The position numbers and the translations under genes were made by a program. From Hymenolepis diminuta (lineage: Eukaryota; Platyhelminthes; Cestoda; Cyclophyllidea; Hymenolepididae), in NCBI GenBank assembly GCA_900708905.1, contig CAADRB010000006.1, positions 4,484,316 to 4,548,315 of the forward strand: a DNA stretch of 64,000 nucleotides. Reading direction: 5' to 3'. Of this stretch, positions 62,554 through 64,000 are shown in pieces (positions within the stretch are counted from its first letter, which is position 1; the number at the start of each line of letters is the position of its first letter). Under the pieces are notes generated by a model. It ran no database searches. It saw only the letters and a program-made list of their open reading frames with translations, and was not told the origin of the DNA.

Positions 62554-64000
62554 TTTTCCATGTTTATTTGAGACTTCTGTTTGGCTATACAACTCTTTCA
62601 TGTGCTCTCTCGGCAATAATTGATCCAGGCATGAATTTTTTCTCTTTATTCTATCTGATTGTAGGTTTTCCCGCTCTGTGTATATCTGTCCTTTTCATGA
62701 GCTTCAGCATATAATCTTATTCCTTTCTATCTGCTTTGAGTTTGATTGTATTTCTGATTAAGCAGGTGGGATTGAATGTCAGTAAGTGTTTTATGTAGAT
62801 ATCTAACTATTGGAAAACTTTAGGATGGCCTTCTCACTTTAACATATCTAACTCCTCTAATCTCGATTGTTATTTGGTTTTTTCTGTTCAGAAGCTTTAC
62901 TGTGATATTAAACTGGAAAGGGGTACGACCTCAGAAACGTTTATTGGTTAGTCCTAAATATTCTACTTATTTGCCATGTTGTCTAAGTTTGCCCTTTAAT
63001 AGGACGAAGTGAAGCTTAGCCTAGGCGACCACCTACTACGCAGTCCACCTAATTTATATCAGACACATCGGCTCTTGTGACAATCACAGACAGTGCTCAA
63101 ATCACTGACTTCTGTAACCAGTGAGGAAGGTATCTCGGCGGCGATTGTATTTTCAACCTTTCATCTACGTAACTCTTGTTCTATAGGACTATGATGCAAG
63201 GTGGACAGACTCATGCCAGGTCCATTTCACAACCGATATCGTCACACTTTAATAATCTTGGGTCTGGACGGGTTGTCACAACTATGATGGTCGCTGGGTT
63301 TGATGACGTGTTGTAAGGTTATACAATAGCTCCCATTAAGGAATGACAATAATTCGATCGATATAATTTCGTTAGATTGATGACTTGATCTCGAGTGCCA
63401 TCGGTGATTGCATAACTAATTTCTGTCCGTCACTTACGGAACGGTCGCATTTACCATTCCTCTCTGGATTACAACTATTTTAACGAAAGTGAGTAGAGTA
63501 AAGGAGGCAGAGGAGTGTTTGTTTAAAGGAGTGGAAGAAAGAGAATTGAAAAATTGGAATGCATTTACACTATATTTATTTATCCGACATAGCCTGATGG
63601 TGCGGAAAGTGAACAAGATGTGTGATCTTCAATTCCAGTAAGACAAACTTTTTCAAATTCTAAACTTGAGAATAGGAGAAGCCTTCCAAGGTATTGTGGC
63701 TTTAGGAAATCATATTCATTCATTTCAACATCGATAGGATCACAAAAAATATGAATAAGCTAAACTAATCACTTTAAGACGGCGTACAGGCTGATTTAAA
63801 ATTATTATTATATAAACAGAGGGATACAATCAACTGAATAGTTGATAAGTGATGGAACAAAGGTGAACATGCAACTTTATCACGCTAAACTTTATCTCAA
63901 GACCGGGATACAGAAATTCACCAGTGGGTGTAAAATTTCCATATTCTGGTGAGGAATTTAAACGAGTGAACTAGATACTCTATTTTGACTTTTTGAAGTA
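62554..64000. other. Region downstream of YPEL5
   Basis: It should begin with the YPEL5 3' untranslated region. No further gene was recognised to the window edge. Composition is mixed, with moderately GC-rich stretches around 63.0-63.4 kb that may be old repeat sequence. Confidence 0.6.

Overview
This is a eukaryotic, almost certainly animal, genomic window. It is AT-rich, with short split exons, introns from about 70 bases to several kilobases, GT-AG splice sites, AATAAA signals, degenerate repeats and one assembly gap (174 N). There are no operons or bacterial signals. The mix of tiny and long introns and a tRNA-like short repeat would fit a parasitic flatworm, but that is an impression. 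The sequence alone does not fix the species.

Three genes can be rebuilt exon by exon, each closing in frame. (1) 13730-28953, plus strand: a five-exon RGS (regulator of G-protein signalling) protein of 478 residues. Its complete RGS domain is split over exons 3-5, between a long polar N-terminus and an Ala/Gly/Ser-rich C-terminus. (2) 53606-58794, minus strand: a four-exon, 329-residue short-chain dehydrogenase/reductase of the retinol-dehydrogenase-like type, with an N-terminal membrane anchor. The glycine motif, the catalytic Tyr and probably the Asn are replaced, so it looks like a pseudoenzyme. (3) 62095-62553, plus strand: a two-exon Yippee-like 5 (YPEL5) protein of 128 residues, whose first zinc-binding pair reads C-x-C instead of C-x-x-C.

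The rest is gene-poor. 1-13.5 kb and 29.3-53.6 kb hold no gene recognised by homology. They contain inverted repeats, simple repeats and remnants of interspersed repeats. One repeat is a tRNA-derived, SINE-like element with three recognisable copies (27.6, 49.4 and 52.4 kb). A second family has copies near 3.6, 31.7 and 47.5 kb, and a third has copies inside the RGS introns near 17.1, 21.5 and 24.1 kb. Exon-like signals without recognisable homology occur at 37.1-37.4 kb (plus) and 59.9-60.3 kb (minus). They are listed at low confidence, because in AT-rich DNA such signals also arise by chance.

The three firm genes are functionally unrelated (G-protein signalling, membrane-associated SDR, GID/CTLH-type ubiquitin-ligase partner), as expected for neighbouring animal genes.
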